The notes under the pieces are model-generated. The model did not search any database. It was not told where the DNA came from and saw only the letters and a list, made by a program, of their open reading frames with translations. The position numbers and the translations under genes were made by a program. Below are positions 1-5,261 of a DNA stretch of 5,261 nt, piece by piece. Origin of the DNA: Clostridia bacterium (GTDB lineage Bacteria > Bacillota > Clostridia > UMGS1883); the NCBI GenBank assembly GCA_017468215.1, contig JAFUJG010000285.1, positions 1-5,261 of the forward strand. Reading direction: 5' to 3'. Numbering within the stretch: the stretch's first letter is position 1; each line of letters begins with the position of its first letter.

Positions 1-1370
1 CATACTATAATCGACGCTCTCTTTTCGGGAGCATAGCTTTCTTCCACGCACTCGGTCAAAACAGTTGCGGTGCTTTCCTCGGTAGGGGTAGATGCAAAAA
101 TGGCGTTTAAACGAAGCTCCAGGCTGTCGGGCGATGCTATTGAATAGCTTATGTGCCCTAAGCTGCATTTTGTGTCACAAAGGTTTTGCGAGGATAATTT
201 ATGAGCTATGGGAATACGTGCAGATACAGTGTTCACCGATGTAGGCGAGTCGGATGACAGATACATAACGCACACATCTGCATTTGCAGTAGCGGTGTTT
301 TCGCTGCAGGTTATGTCGGATACATGACATTCGGCATCCAGCACCTTGTAAACAGATGGTGCACCCTTGGGAAGGTTTATAATTTCTTTGACAAATTCTT
401 CGCCTGTAACCTCATCGGCAGAGTCTTGCAATATAATATTGGTCTGCTTGGTGCTCAGTGCTCCGCCCGGAAGATAAATATCATTTATTGCCAAGACAGA
501 ATGTGGTGTAAAGGCTTTGATGGTAACCGACAGTATAATATTTGCATCAAGCATCCTGTATTCGCCCGAAAGGTCAGTATCGGGAGTTATGTCCCAGTCA
601 GAAACATGGGCAGACACCTGTGTCTGGCAGGAGGGAGATAAACCCTCGGCTTCGACAACCTCTGTAAAAGGGATGCTGACTGATGCATCGGTTATTCCGT
701 TATGAGAGCAATAAAGTATTGAGATGGCAATATTGCCTTTTATGATAAGCTTGTTGCTGAGCACCTTAAAATCCTTATCGGAAATTCTGACATCCTGCTT
801 AAGGATGGAAACTATGGCATCCTTGCCTGTGGGGATTTCTGCTGTGGAGTTCACAACGGCGGTTTTTCTGCATATAACCCGTGCAGAGGAGAAGCTATAC
901 TCCTTGGATTTTACCTCAGCACCCGAGACATCGGATAAAATTTTAAGGCGGCTATTTTTGTAGCACTGTGCAGAAAACCTAAGCAGTGCAGTTGTTTTTA
1001 GGCGGCGACTGTTTACGGTGGAGTGATTTACACTGCAGGAGGTTATATTAACCAAAGCAATATTATCCTCGCTTATGTTATCCGCTGTAATTGTGTGGGA
1101 AAAGGGCTGTGTGGCACTAAGTGTGGCGATGCGGTCATTTTCGTTTTCGCACAGATAAAGCACCGTAAGCTTTACCTGACCATTTATTACGATACGACCG
1201 TTTTCGCATTTTACGTCGGTAATGCAGGGGTGTGCTTTTACGGTAACGATTTTTGCTATATCGTCCATAGAATCGGGAATGATAATATTGCCTTCACAAA
1301 AGCATTCGTCGCTTTTGTAGTGTGACAGACTGCACCATTCGACATCTTTATATGAATATTCAAGGCTCAT
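1..1370 (-). CDS. SipL-like SPOCS (DUF3794) domain protein, partial: 3' end lies beyond the left edge
   Basis: Reading the minus strand from the ATG at 1370, I checked every codon down to position 3 and found no stop, giving at least 456 residues. Three SPOCS/DUF3794 repeats are visible: about residues 25-150 (IPDSMDD at 31-37, then IVINGQVKLTVLYL), about 172-290 (EIPTGKDAI from 178, then LIIKGNIAISILY) and about 299-440 (YLPGG at 299-303, then a weaker third copy). The visible part ends in EKRASIIV, which resembles the linker that precedes the LysM domain in SipL-type proteins. SipL of Clostridioides difficile has three SPOCS domains plus LysM and recruits the coat ATPase SpoIVA to the forespore surface; the same role here is inference. 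The start is supported by AGGAGG seven bases upstream. There is no signal peptide or membrane segment, which fits a mother-cell cytosolic protein. Cysteine is frequent for a cytosolic protein (about 17). The gene is divergent from mltG. Other DUF3794 proteins of unknown role remain possible. Confidence 0.88.
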   Translation of the reverse strand, partial: MSLEYSYKDVEWCSLSHYKSDECFCEGNIIIPDSMDDIAKIVTVKAHPCITDVKCENGRIVINGQVKLTVLYLCENENDRIATLSATQPFSHTITADNISEDNIALVNITSCSVNHSTVNSRRLKTTALLRFSAQCYKNSRLKILSDVSGAEVKSKEYSFSSARVICRKTAVVNSTAEIPTGKDAIVSILKQDVRISDKDFKVLSNKLIIKGNIAISILYCSHNGITDASVSIPFTEVVEAEGLSPSCQTQVSAHVSDWDITPDTDLSGEYRMLDANIILSVTIKAFTPHSVLAINDIYLPGGALSTKQTNIILQDSADEVTGEEFVKEIINLPKGAPSVYKVLDAECHVSDITCSENTATANADVCVMYLSSDSPTSVNTVSARIPIAHKLSSQNLCDTKCSLGHISYSIASPDSLELRLNAIFASTPTEESTATVLTECVEESYAPEKRASIIV

Positions 1371-1377
1371 GGGAATT

Positions 1378-1383
1378 CCTCCT
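1378..1383 (-). promoter_or_regulatory. Ribosome binding site of the SPOCS-domain gene
   Basis: The minus strand reads AGGAGG followed by AATTCCC and ATG. This is a perfect Shine-Dalgarno core with a seven-base spacer. It fixes the start of the leftward gene at 1370. Confidence 0.9.
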
Positions 1384-1425
1384 GTGGTTTTTTGTACAGT
1401 TTATTCTCATACAGGGGAAATATGA

Positions 1426-1454
1426 TTGAAATTTTATATCTTGTATGATAGAAT
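1426..1454 (+). promoter_or_regulatory. Sigma-A-type promoter for the mltG operon
   Basis: TTGAAA at 1426-1431 and TAGAAT at 1449-1454 are separated by 17 bases. Each hexamer matches the housekeeping consensus at five of six positions. Transcription would start near 1461, leaving a leader of only about 16 bases that contains the mltG ribosome binding site, so there is no room for a riboswitch or attenuator. It is the best promoter-like pair I see in the 106-base divergent gap. A second -10-like hexamer, TATGAT at 1444-1449, lacks a suitably spaced -35. Confidence 0.55.
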
Positions 1455-1461
1455 AATTGTC

Positions 1462-1468
1462 GAGGGAG
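1462..1468 (+). promoter_or_regulatory. Ribosome binding site of mltG
   Basis: GAGGGAG lies eight bases before the ATG at 1477. It is a good Shine-Dalgarno match and supports the chosen start. Confidence 0.75.
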
Positions 1469-1476
1469 TGTGAAAT

Positions 1477-2499
1477 ATGGCTAAAAATAAGAGAAAATAT
1501 AATTTAAAAATAATTATTGCTGCCCTTTGTCTTGCACTGGTGCTTATTGTGGGTGCACCTTATATAAAGGAGCTTGTATCCACAACATCCGTAAAGGGCA
1601 ACATAGTAACGGTTGAAATCCCCATGGGCGCATCGACAGAGGGGATTGGCGAAATTTTAAAGGAAAATGGTCTTATTAAGAGCGTGCTCATTTTTAAGGT
1701 AAGAGCAAAGCTTGCGGATAATGGCTCAAAAATGAACTACGGCACCTTTAATTTAAACGACGGAATGTGCATTCCCGATATTATAAATGCTCTGGCAGGA
1801 ACATATGCAACACGTGATACCGTTATGTTTACCGTGCCTGAGGGCTTCAGCGTACAGCAGATAGCTGCACGTGCCGAAAGTCTGGGGCTTTGCAGTAAGG
1901 CTGAGTTTTTAAAGGCACTTGACGATAAATACGATTATGACTTTATCGAAAAGATACCCACTTATGATGGAGTTCATTACCGTTTGCAGGGCTTTTTATA
2001 CCCCGAGACATATGAATTTTTTGCAGATGCTACTGCTCACGAAGTGATAGACAAAATGCTGTCTCAGTTCGAAAAGGAAACAAAGGGCATTAAAATACCC
2101 GATTCAATGACACTTTACGAAGTGGTTACTGTGGCATCGCTTTTAGAAAGAGAAGCACTTTTTGACGCCGAAATGCCCCGCATTGCAGGTGTTATATATA
2201 ACAGGCTTGATAAAGGCATGAGGTTGCAGATAGATGCCTCTGTACAGTATGCTGTAAGCCGTGGCGAATACAACATTAACCGTGTTACCTATGACGATTT
2301 AGAGATAAACTCTCCCTATAACACATACAAAAATGCAGGGCTTCCCATAGGTCCCATATCCAACGTAAGTGTTGAAGGCATAACGGCTGCAATTAACCCC
2401 GAAAAACATGAGTATCTCTATTACCATACCGACACTGAAAAAAATGACGGCAGTCATATTTTCACAAAGACCTACGATGAACATCTTGCAACACAGTAA
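1477..2499 (+). CDS. mltG: Endolytic peptidoglycan transglycosylase MltG (YceG-like)
   Basis: The product has 340 residues, normal for the family. MltG is a membrane-anchored lytic transglycosylase that cuts nascent glycan strands and is thought to set their length during wall elongation. The order seen is: a short Lys/Arg-rich cytoplasmic tail (1-10), one membrane helix (about 11-30), a LysM-like subdomain (about 42-120, including VEIPMGASTEGIGEIL), then the catalytic YceG domain. Family landmarks are LQGFLYPETYEF at 170-181, ASLLEREA at 220-227, LQIDASVQYA at 250-259, SPYNTYKNAGLPIGPI at 279-294 and DGSHIFTKTYDEH at 324-336. By alignment with the catalytic Glu218 of the E. coli enzyme, the active residue is Glu224. 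All key motifs look intact. It is the first gene of a plus-strand run, and the next gene starts 14 bases after its stop. Its neighbours are not the ones usually seen beside mltG in Bacillus. Confidence 0.96.
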   Translation: MAKNKRKYNLKIIIAALCLALVLIVGAPYIKELVSTTSVKGNIVTVEIPMGASTEGIGEILKENGLIKSVLIFKVRAKLADNGSKMNYGTFNLNDGMCIPDIINALAGTYATRDTVMFTVPEGFSVQQIAARAESLGLCSKAEFLKALDDKYDYDFIEKIPTYDGVHYRLQGFLYPETYEFFADATAHEVIDKMLSQFEKETKGIKIPDSMTLYEVVTVASLLEREALFDAEMPRIAGVIYNRLDKGMRLQIDASVQYAVSRGEYNINRVTYDDLEINSPYNTYKNAGLPIGPISNVSVEGITAAINPEKHEYLYYHTDTEKNDGSHIFTKTYDEHLATQ

Positions 2500-2513
2500 G
2501 GCGGTAGAAATGC

Positions 2514-3425
2514 ATGTTTGAATATGCAACAGACAACAAAAGGTACCACACGCTGAACTATCACTTAAAGGATATGTTCGGCAGAAGGGTTTTCAAGGCA
2601 TCGCTGGACGCAGGCTTCACCTGCCCTAATAAGGCAAGCGGAGGCTGCAGCTATTGTAAGGACGGCAGCGGAGAATTTACCCTGCCGGGAAGTATAAGTG
2701 AGCAGTTAAAAAGCGAATATGAACGCATAAGCAAAAAGTGGGGCGATGTAAAGCTGATAGCATATTTTCAGGCTAACACAAACACCTTTGCACCACTTGG
2801 CATTTTAAAGGACAAGTACGAGGAGGCGCTGGCTTTTCCAAACGTGGTTGGGTTAAGCATTGCCACACGGCCCGACTGCCTTGAAGATGATGTGCTCGAC
2901 TATCTTGAAGCTATAAGCAAAAGAACATATTTAACCGTTGAGCTTGGCTTGCAGACCGCAAATGATAAAACCGCAAAGCTTATAAACCGTGGATATAATT
3001 TCGATGTTTTTGAAAAGGCATTTTATGCACTTAAAGCACGTGGTATAAGGGTGGTTGTGCATGTAATAAACGGTCTGATTGGCGAAAACAGAGAGGACAT
3101 GCTCAATACAATAAAGGTGCTCAGCAAAATGAAACCCGACGGTGTGAAAATACATCTTCTGCACGTTCTTAAGGGAACTGCCTGCGAGAAGGAGTACAAA
3201 GAAGGGTTGCTCACACCTCTTGAAAAGGATGAGTATATTGATATTACCGTTGAACAGATACGCCTTCTGGATAAAAGGTGCGTTATTGAAAGAGTAACCG
3301 GTGACGGAAAAAAAGAAAGCCTGATTGCACCCCTCTGGAGCCTTGATAAAATATCGGTTTTAGGCGGGATAGATAAGTGCTTTGCCCAAAAGGCGGCTTT
3401 CCAGGGAGATTTGTATGAAGACTAA
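2514..3425 (+). CDS. TIGR01212-family radical SAM protein (YhcC/YtqA-like)
   Basis: The product has 303 residues, typical of TIGR01212. It should bind a [4Fe-4S] cluster and cleave S-adenosylmethionine; the substrate of this family is not established to my knowledge. In Bacillus, ytqA sits next to ytqB, whose product is a tRNA-modification methyltransferase, so an RNA-modification role is possible but unproven here, and no ytqB neighbour is present. The cluster cysteines are C37, C45 and C48. Further landmarks are YFQANTNTFAP at 84-94, GLSIATRPDCL at 113-123, VELGLQTANDKT at 142-153, HVINGLIGEN at 183-192, KIHLLHVLKGT at 212-222 and ERVTGDG at 259-265. The first cysteine spacing is CX7C, about four residues shorter than the CX11C I recall in relatives. 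The start at 2514 has only a weak site (AAGGCGG). The nearby ATG at 2510 runs into a stop after three codons. Its last 11 bases overlap bioY. Confidence 0.93.
   Translation: MFEYATDNKRYHTLNYHLKDMFGRRVFKASLDAGFTCPNKASGGCSYCKDGSGEFTLPGSISEQLKSEYERISKKWGDVKLIAYFQANTNTFAPLGILKDKYEEALAFPNVVGLSIATRPDCLEDDVLDYLEAISKRTYLTVELGLQTANDKTAKLINRGYNFDVFEKAFYALKARGIRVVVHVINGLIGENREDMLNTIKVLSKMKPDGVKIHLLHVLKGTACEKEYKEGLLTPLEKDEYIDITVEQIRLLDKRCVIERVTGDGKKESLIAPLWSLDKISVLGGIDKCFAQKAAFQGDLYED
3403..3408 (+). promoter_or_regulatory. Ribosome binding site that sets the bioY start
   Basis: AGGGAG lies six bases before the ATG at 3415, inside the end of the radical SAM gene. It favours 3415 over the upstream in-frame TTG at 3382, which would add 11 residues (MPKRRLSREIC) ahead of a typical BioY amino terminus. 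Confidence 0.8.
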
Positions 3426-3933
3426 AAGGCTTATAATATGTGCACTTTTTGCGGCAATATTGTGTATTACGGCACCCTTTTACATTATGATAGGCCCGGT
3501 TCCGTTGACGTTTGTGCTATTTTTTCTGGCACTTGCAGCGTTTGTACAGGGAAGCATGGGTGCGGCAAGTGCAACAATTATATATACTCTTATAGGCATT
3601 GTGGGATTGCCTGTGTTTTCGGGCTTTAAAGGTGGCATTGGATCAATTGCATCTCCCACGGGAGGGTTTATTTTATCGTATATTCCATTAGTGCTCCTTT
3701 TAGGTCTTTGTGTAAAAACACAAAGCAAAACAAAAAAGATTATCTGGTGTGCCCTTGCTCTTTTGGTATGCTATACCTTTGGCACAGCCTGGTATATGCT
3801 TGTTATGTCCGAAGATGTGATGAGTGCACTTGTAATGTGCGTTGCACCCTTTATACCCTTTGACATTGTAAAGCTGTATGCGGCACACATTCTGGCAAAG
3901 GAAATACAAAAAAGAATAAAGCTGAAAGGATAA
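3415..3933 (+). CDS. bioY: Biotin ECF transporter S component BioY
   Basis: The product has 172 residues from the ATG at 3415, close to the usual BioY length. BioY is the membrane-embedded substrate-binding subunit that captures biotin and works with an EcfA/A'/T energizing module. No bioM/bioN or ecf genes are visible, so a shared (group II) module encoded elsewhere is likely. The protein is hydrophobic with about six predicted helices. Family landmarks are IGPVPLTF at 26-33, QGSMGAAS at 45-52, GLPVFSGFKGGIGS at 64-77, SPTGGFIL at 80-87 and the carboxy-terminal APFIPFDIVKLYAAHILAKE at 144-163. Many BioYs carry Gln after the PVPxT motif; here that region reads PVPLTFVLF. The start overlaps the preceding radical SAM gene by 11 bases, indicating translational coupling, and the stop is five bases before the next gene. 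I see no BirA operator and no room for a separate leader. Confidence 0.95.
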   Translation: MKTKRLIICALFAAILCITAPFYIMIGPVPLTFVLFFLALAAFVQGSMGAASATIIYTLIGIVGLPVFSGFKGGIGSIASPTGGFILSYIPLVLLLGLCVKTQSKTKKIIWCALALLVCYTFGTAWYMLVMSEDVMSALVMCVAPFIPFDIVKLYAAHILAKEIQKRIKLKG

Positions 3934-3938
3934 TACAT

Positions 3939-4217
3939 ATGAAAGAAATTAAATGCATACATTGCGACAGAAAGCTTGATTACATAATGACCGAGGATAT
4001 ACAGCTTGGAAAGCAGAGCTTTATATTCGGAGACTGGCCTAATCTTCTGGCAGGTGCACTTACGGTATCGGTATTCAGGTGCCCTGAGTGCGGTAAGCTT
4101 GAGTTCTTCTCTGCCGATTATACAGACGAAAAGCTTCCGCAGGTAACATGCCCCAACTGCGGAAAAGAGCACGATTTTGACTACCCCAAATGCCCGCATT
4201 GTAATTATGCGAAATAA
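3939..4217 (+). CDS. Small protein with four CxxC zinc-ribbon knuckles, function unknown
   Basis: The product has 92 residues and I do not recognise a named family. Eight cysteines form four CxxC pairs: C6/C9, C48/C51, C71/C74 and C85/C88. The last three are in ribbon-like contexts (RCPECGK, TCPNCGK, KCPHCN). This would suit two structural zinc sites, either C6/C9 with C48/C51 and C71/C74 with C85/C88, or another pairing. Between the first two pairs is a moderately hydrophobic stretch with aromatic residues (SFIFGDWPNLLAGALTVSVF, 27-46) that looks like a beta-rich insert rather than a clear membrane helix. There is no signal peptide, so the protein is probably cytosolic. AAAGGA at 3925-3930, eight bases before the ATG, is a fair ribosome binding site that overlaps the end of bioY. 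It is the last gene of the run, just before the terminator. It could bind nucleic acid or act as an adaptor; neither is shown. Confidence 0.85.
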   Translation: MKEIKCIHCDRKLDYIMTEDIQLGKQSFIFGDWPNLLAGALTVSVFRCPECGKLEFFSADYTDEKLPQVTCPNCGKEHDFDYPKCPHCNYAK

Positions 4218-4252
4218 CAAAAACTGACTTGTTATAAACAAGTCAGTTTTTG
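4218..4252. terminator. Bidirectional intrinsic terminator between convergent genes
   Basis: A perfect 15-bp inverted repeat (4218-4232 with 4238-4252) encloses the five-base loop TATAA. The core arm is ACTGACTTGT, flanked by AAAAA on the left and TTTTT on the right. On either strand the hairpin is therefore followed by a T run, although that run also pairs as the outer part of the stem. It begins immediately after the zinc-ribbon stop at 4217 and ends two bases from the stop of the opposing DUF6171 gene, so one element most likely ends both transcripts. Confidence 0.92.
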
Positions 4253-4254
4253 TG

Positions 4255-4500
4255 TTACCAATATTTTTTTGGGCATTTATTGTCCTTAAGAGCTGTGCGG
4301 AGCATAACATAACAGCCGCACATCATACATGTGCCCGAAACGTCAAGATGCTTACAGTCAGAGCAAATTTTAAGCCTTGCCTCGTAGGCGGCATCATCAG
4401 CCATTGAGGTTTTTGACGCTTTTAGGCGGTTGAGCTCTTTTTCGATTGTTTCTTTATGAATATCGCTTGTATACTGACATGCTTTGCAAACTACCTTCAT
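4255..4500 (-). CDS. DUF6171 family protein, eight cysteines, function unknown
   Basis: The product has 81 residues from the ATG at 4500. It resembles the DUF6171 family of small cysteine-rich proteins found mainly in Clostridia: an amino-terminal CxxC (C5, C8), a polar helical segment (about 13-40), an ARLKICSDCKHL motif (C46, C49), then GTCMMCGCYV (C58, C61, C63), a basic stretch and a carboxy-terminal CPKKYW (C76). Eight cysteines suggest bound zinc or another metal. No function is known to me. An in-frame GTG at 4503 would add one residue, but ATG is preferred. The upstream gene ends TGA with its A shared with this ATG (TGATG on the minus strand), and I see no clear Shine-Dalgarno sequence, so translation probably depends on coupling to the arabinofuranosidase gene. 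Its stop is almost against the shared terminator. Confidence 0.88.
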   Translation of the reverse strand: MKVVCKACQYTSDIHKETIEKELNRLKASKTSMADDAAYEARLKICSDCKHLDVSGTCMMCGCYVMLRTALKDNKCPKKYW

Positions 4501-5261
4501 CACTTTACTGTTACTGCAATTGTGCTGAATGCGGGAAGTGTGAATTTAACCTTGCCGCCCGAGAGCTCTACGTTTACATTTTCGATAACAACGTTGTCGG
4601 GGTTGTCGAAGGTGTTCATATCGTCAAACTTGGGGGAGGTGAGGATGCGGGCAGTAGCCTCGGTATAGCTGTTGCCAACCAAATCAAGCTCACATTCAAC
4701 AGCCTTGTCATGAGCAATGTTGCATACTGTTGCTGTAACACTTCCGTCTTCTGCCTTTGTTGCGGAGATATTTACTGCATCTAACACATCGGGCATACGG
4801 CGGTCATTTTTTGCGGGGAGCTTTTCAACAGTATATTTTTCGTTTTCAAGCACATCACAGCCGATGAGTGTTGCATCGTGGTGAGGTGTGTACAAATCGT
4901 AAATATGATATGTGGGTGTTTTAACCATTTTGTCGCCCTCTGTTAAAATAACGCTCTGAAGTACGTTAACCGTTTGAGCAATATTTGTCATGCGAACACG
5001 GTCAGAATGGTTGTTGAAAATGTTGAGGAGCGAAGCGGCAACCACAGCATCACGCATTGTATTCTGCTGATACAGGAAACCGGGGTTGGTGCCTTCCTCA
5101 ACCTTGTACCATGTGCCCCATTCGTCAACAAAAAGTGCTACCCTCTTGCCGGGGTCATACTTATCCATAATTGTGGAGTGCTTTGTAACCAAATTTTCCA
5201 TATCTAGAGCATCAAGCACAACATCAAAGTAGCCTGTTGCATCAAAGACTGTTGAGTAGTC
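4500..5261 (-). CDS. GH51 alpha-L-arabinofuranosidase, partial: carboxy-terminal half
   Basis: The minus-strand frame is open from the right edge to the TGA at 4500-4502, giving 253 residues of a protein that is usually about 500 long. The amino-terminal half, with the acid/base glutamate, lies beyond position 5261. GH51 enzymes are retaining glycosidases that release terminal arabinofuranose from arabinan, arabinoxylan and their oligosaccharides, generally inside the cell. The visible part starts within the TIM barrel: [16 protein letters not shown], then [10 protein letters not shown], in which Glu (codon 5121-5123) aligns with the catalytic nucleophile. [15 protein letters not shown] and [14 protein letters not shown] follow, all strongly family-typical. 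From about visible residue 150 a beta-sandwich domain runs to the end at FSTIAVTVK. An internal GTG at 5219 is not the start, since homology continues upstream of it. The gene overlaps DUF6171 by one base. It is abfA-like, but the symbol is not certain. Confidence 0.95.
   Translation of the reverse strand, partial: DYSTVFDATGYFDVVLDALDMENLVTKHSTIMDKYDPGKRVALFVDEWGTWYKVEEGTNPGFLYQQNTMRDAVVAASLLNIFNNHSDRVRMTNIAQTVNVLQSVILTEGDKMVKTPTYHIYDLYTPHHDATLIGCDVLENEKYTVEKLPAKNDRRMPDVLDAVNISATKAEDGSVTATVCNIAHDKAVECELDLVGNSYTEATARILTSPKFDDMNTFDNPDNVVIENVNVELSGGKVKFTLPAFSTIAVTVK

Noticed and set aside
324..1325. Plus-strand ORFs of 62-105 codons across the left region
   Set aside because: They lie opposite the continuous SPOCS-domain frame, have no homology-like features and lack convincing ribosome binding sites; they are shadows.
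1441..1447. CATACAA on the minus strand, resembling a sigma-E -10 box upstream of the SPOCS gene
   Set aside because: No ATA-type -35 element lies at the expected distance and the final T is missing, so I do not call a sporulation promoter, although such control would fit the gene.
2510..2512. Alternative ATG for the radical SAM gene
   Set aside because: It reads ATG CAT GTT TGA and stops after three codons; the ATG at 2514 opens the real frame.
3300..3430. Possible biotin operator or riboswitch before bioY
   Set aside because: The bioY start lies within the preceding coding region. There is no intergenic leader and no palindromic BirA-type site was seen.
3771..4310. A 179-codon minus-strand ORF
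   Set aside because: It runs antisense through bioY, the zinc-ribbon gene, the terminator and into DUF6171 in another frame. It has no ribosome binding site or recognisable domain, whereas the overlapped genes are well supported.
4446..4784. A cysteine-rich 112-codon plus-strand ORF
   Set aside because: It is opposite the GH51 and DUF6171 genes. The cysteines arise from antisense codon composition, and no start signal is seen.
1..5261. Mobile element, CRISPR, toxin-antitoxin, phage or defence system
   Set aside because: No direct-repeat arrays, transposase or integrase motifs, tRNA genes or terminal inverted repeats were found. All coding space is accounted for by recognisable chromosomal families plus two small unknowns.

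Overview
The window looks like chromosomal DNA from an anaerobic, probably gut-associated member of the Clostridia (Oscillospirales/Lachnospirales type). The grounds are moderately AT-rich coding sequence, strong AGGAGG/AGGGAG-type ribosome binding sites, a SPOCS (DUF3794) sporulation-type protein, a DUF6171 protein, a stand-alone BioY and a GH51 arabinofuranosidase. The species cannot be named from the sequence. All but about 150 bases are coding, and there is no sign of a mobile element, CRISPR array or RNA gene.

Left part (1-1370, minus strand): a SipL-like protein of at least 456 residues with three SPOCS domains. It starts at 1370 and runs off the left edge with no stop codon. It breaks off at what looks like the linker before a C-terminal LysM domain. 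A 106-base divergent gap (1371-1476) separates it from the plus-strand genes and carries a good sigma-A-like promoter for them.

Centre (1477-4217, plus strand): a tight four-gene run. It holds mltG (endolytic peptidoglycan transglycosylase), a radical SAM protein of the TIGR01212/YhcC-YtqA type, bioY (biotin S component of an ECF transporter; its start overlaps the previous gene by 11 bases) and a 92-residue protein with four CxxC zinc-ribbon knuckles. Spacings are 14, -11 and 5 bases, so one transcript is likely. The run ends at a 15-bp perfect-stem terminator (4218-4252) with T/A tracts on both sides, so it can also stop the opposing genes.

Right part (4255-5261, minus strand): the C-terminal half of a GH51 alpha-L-arabinofuranosidase, entering from the right edge, whose TGA overlaps the ATG of a small eight-cysteine DUF6171 protein (TGATG). 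These two genes converge on the shared terminator.

Together the window shows three neighbouring units: a spore-envelope type gene, a housekeeping operon (wall synthesis, radical SAM, biotin uptake, zinc ribbon) and the end of a plant-polysaccharide-degradation unit. I see no convincing undescribed multi-gene system. The points most worth a second look are the shortened cysteine loop of the radical SAM protein, the two small uncharacterised eight-cysteine proteins that face each other, and the coupling of DUF6171 to a glycosidase.
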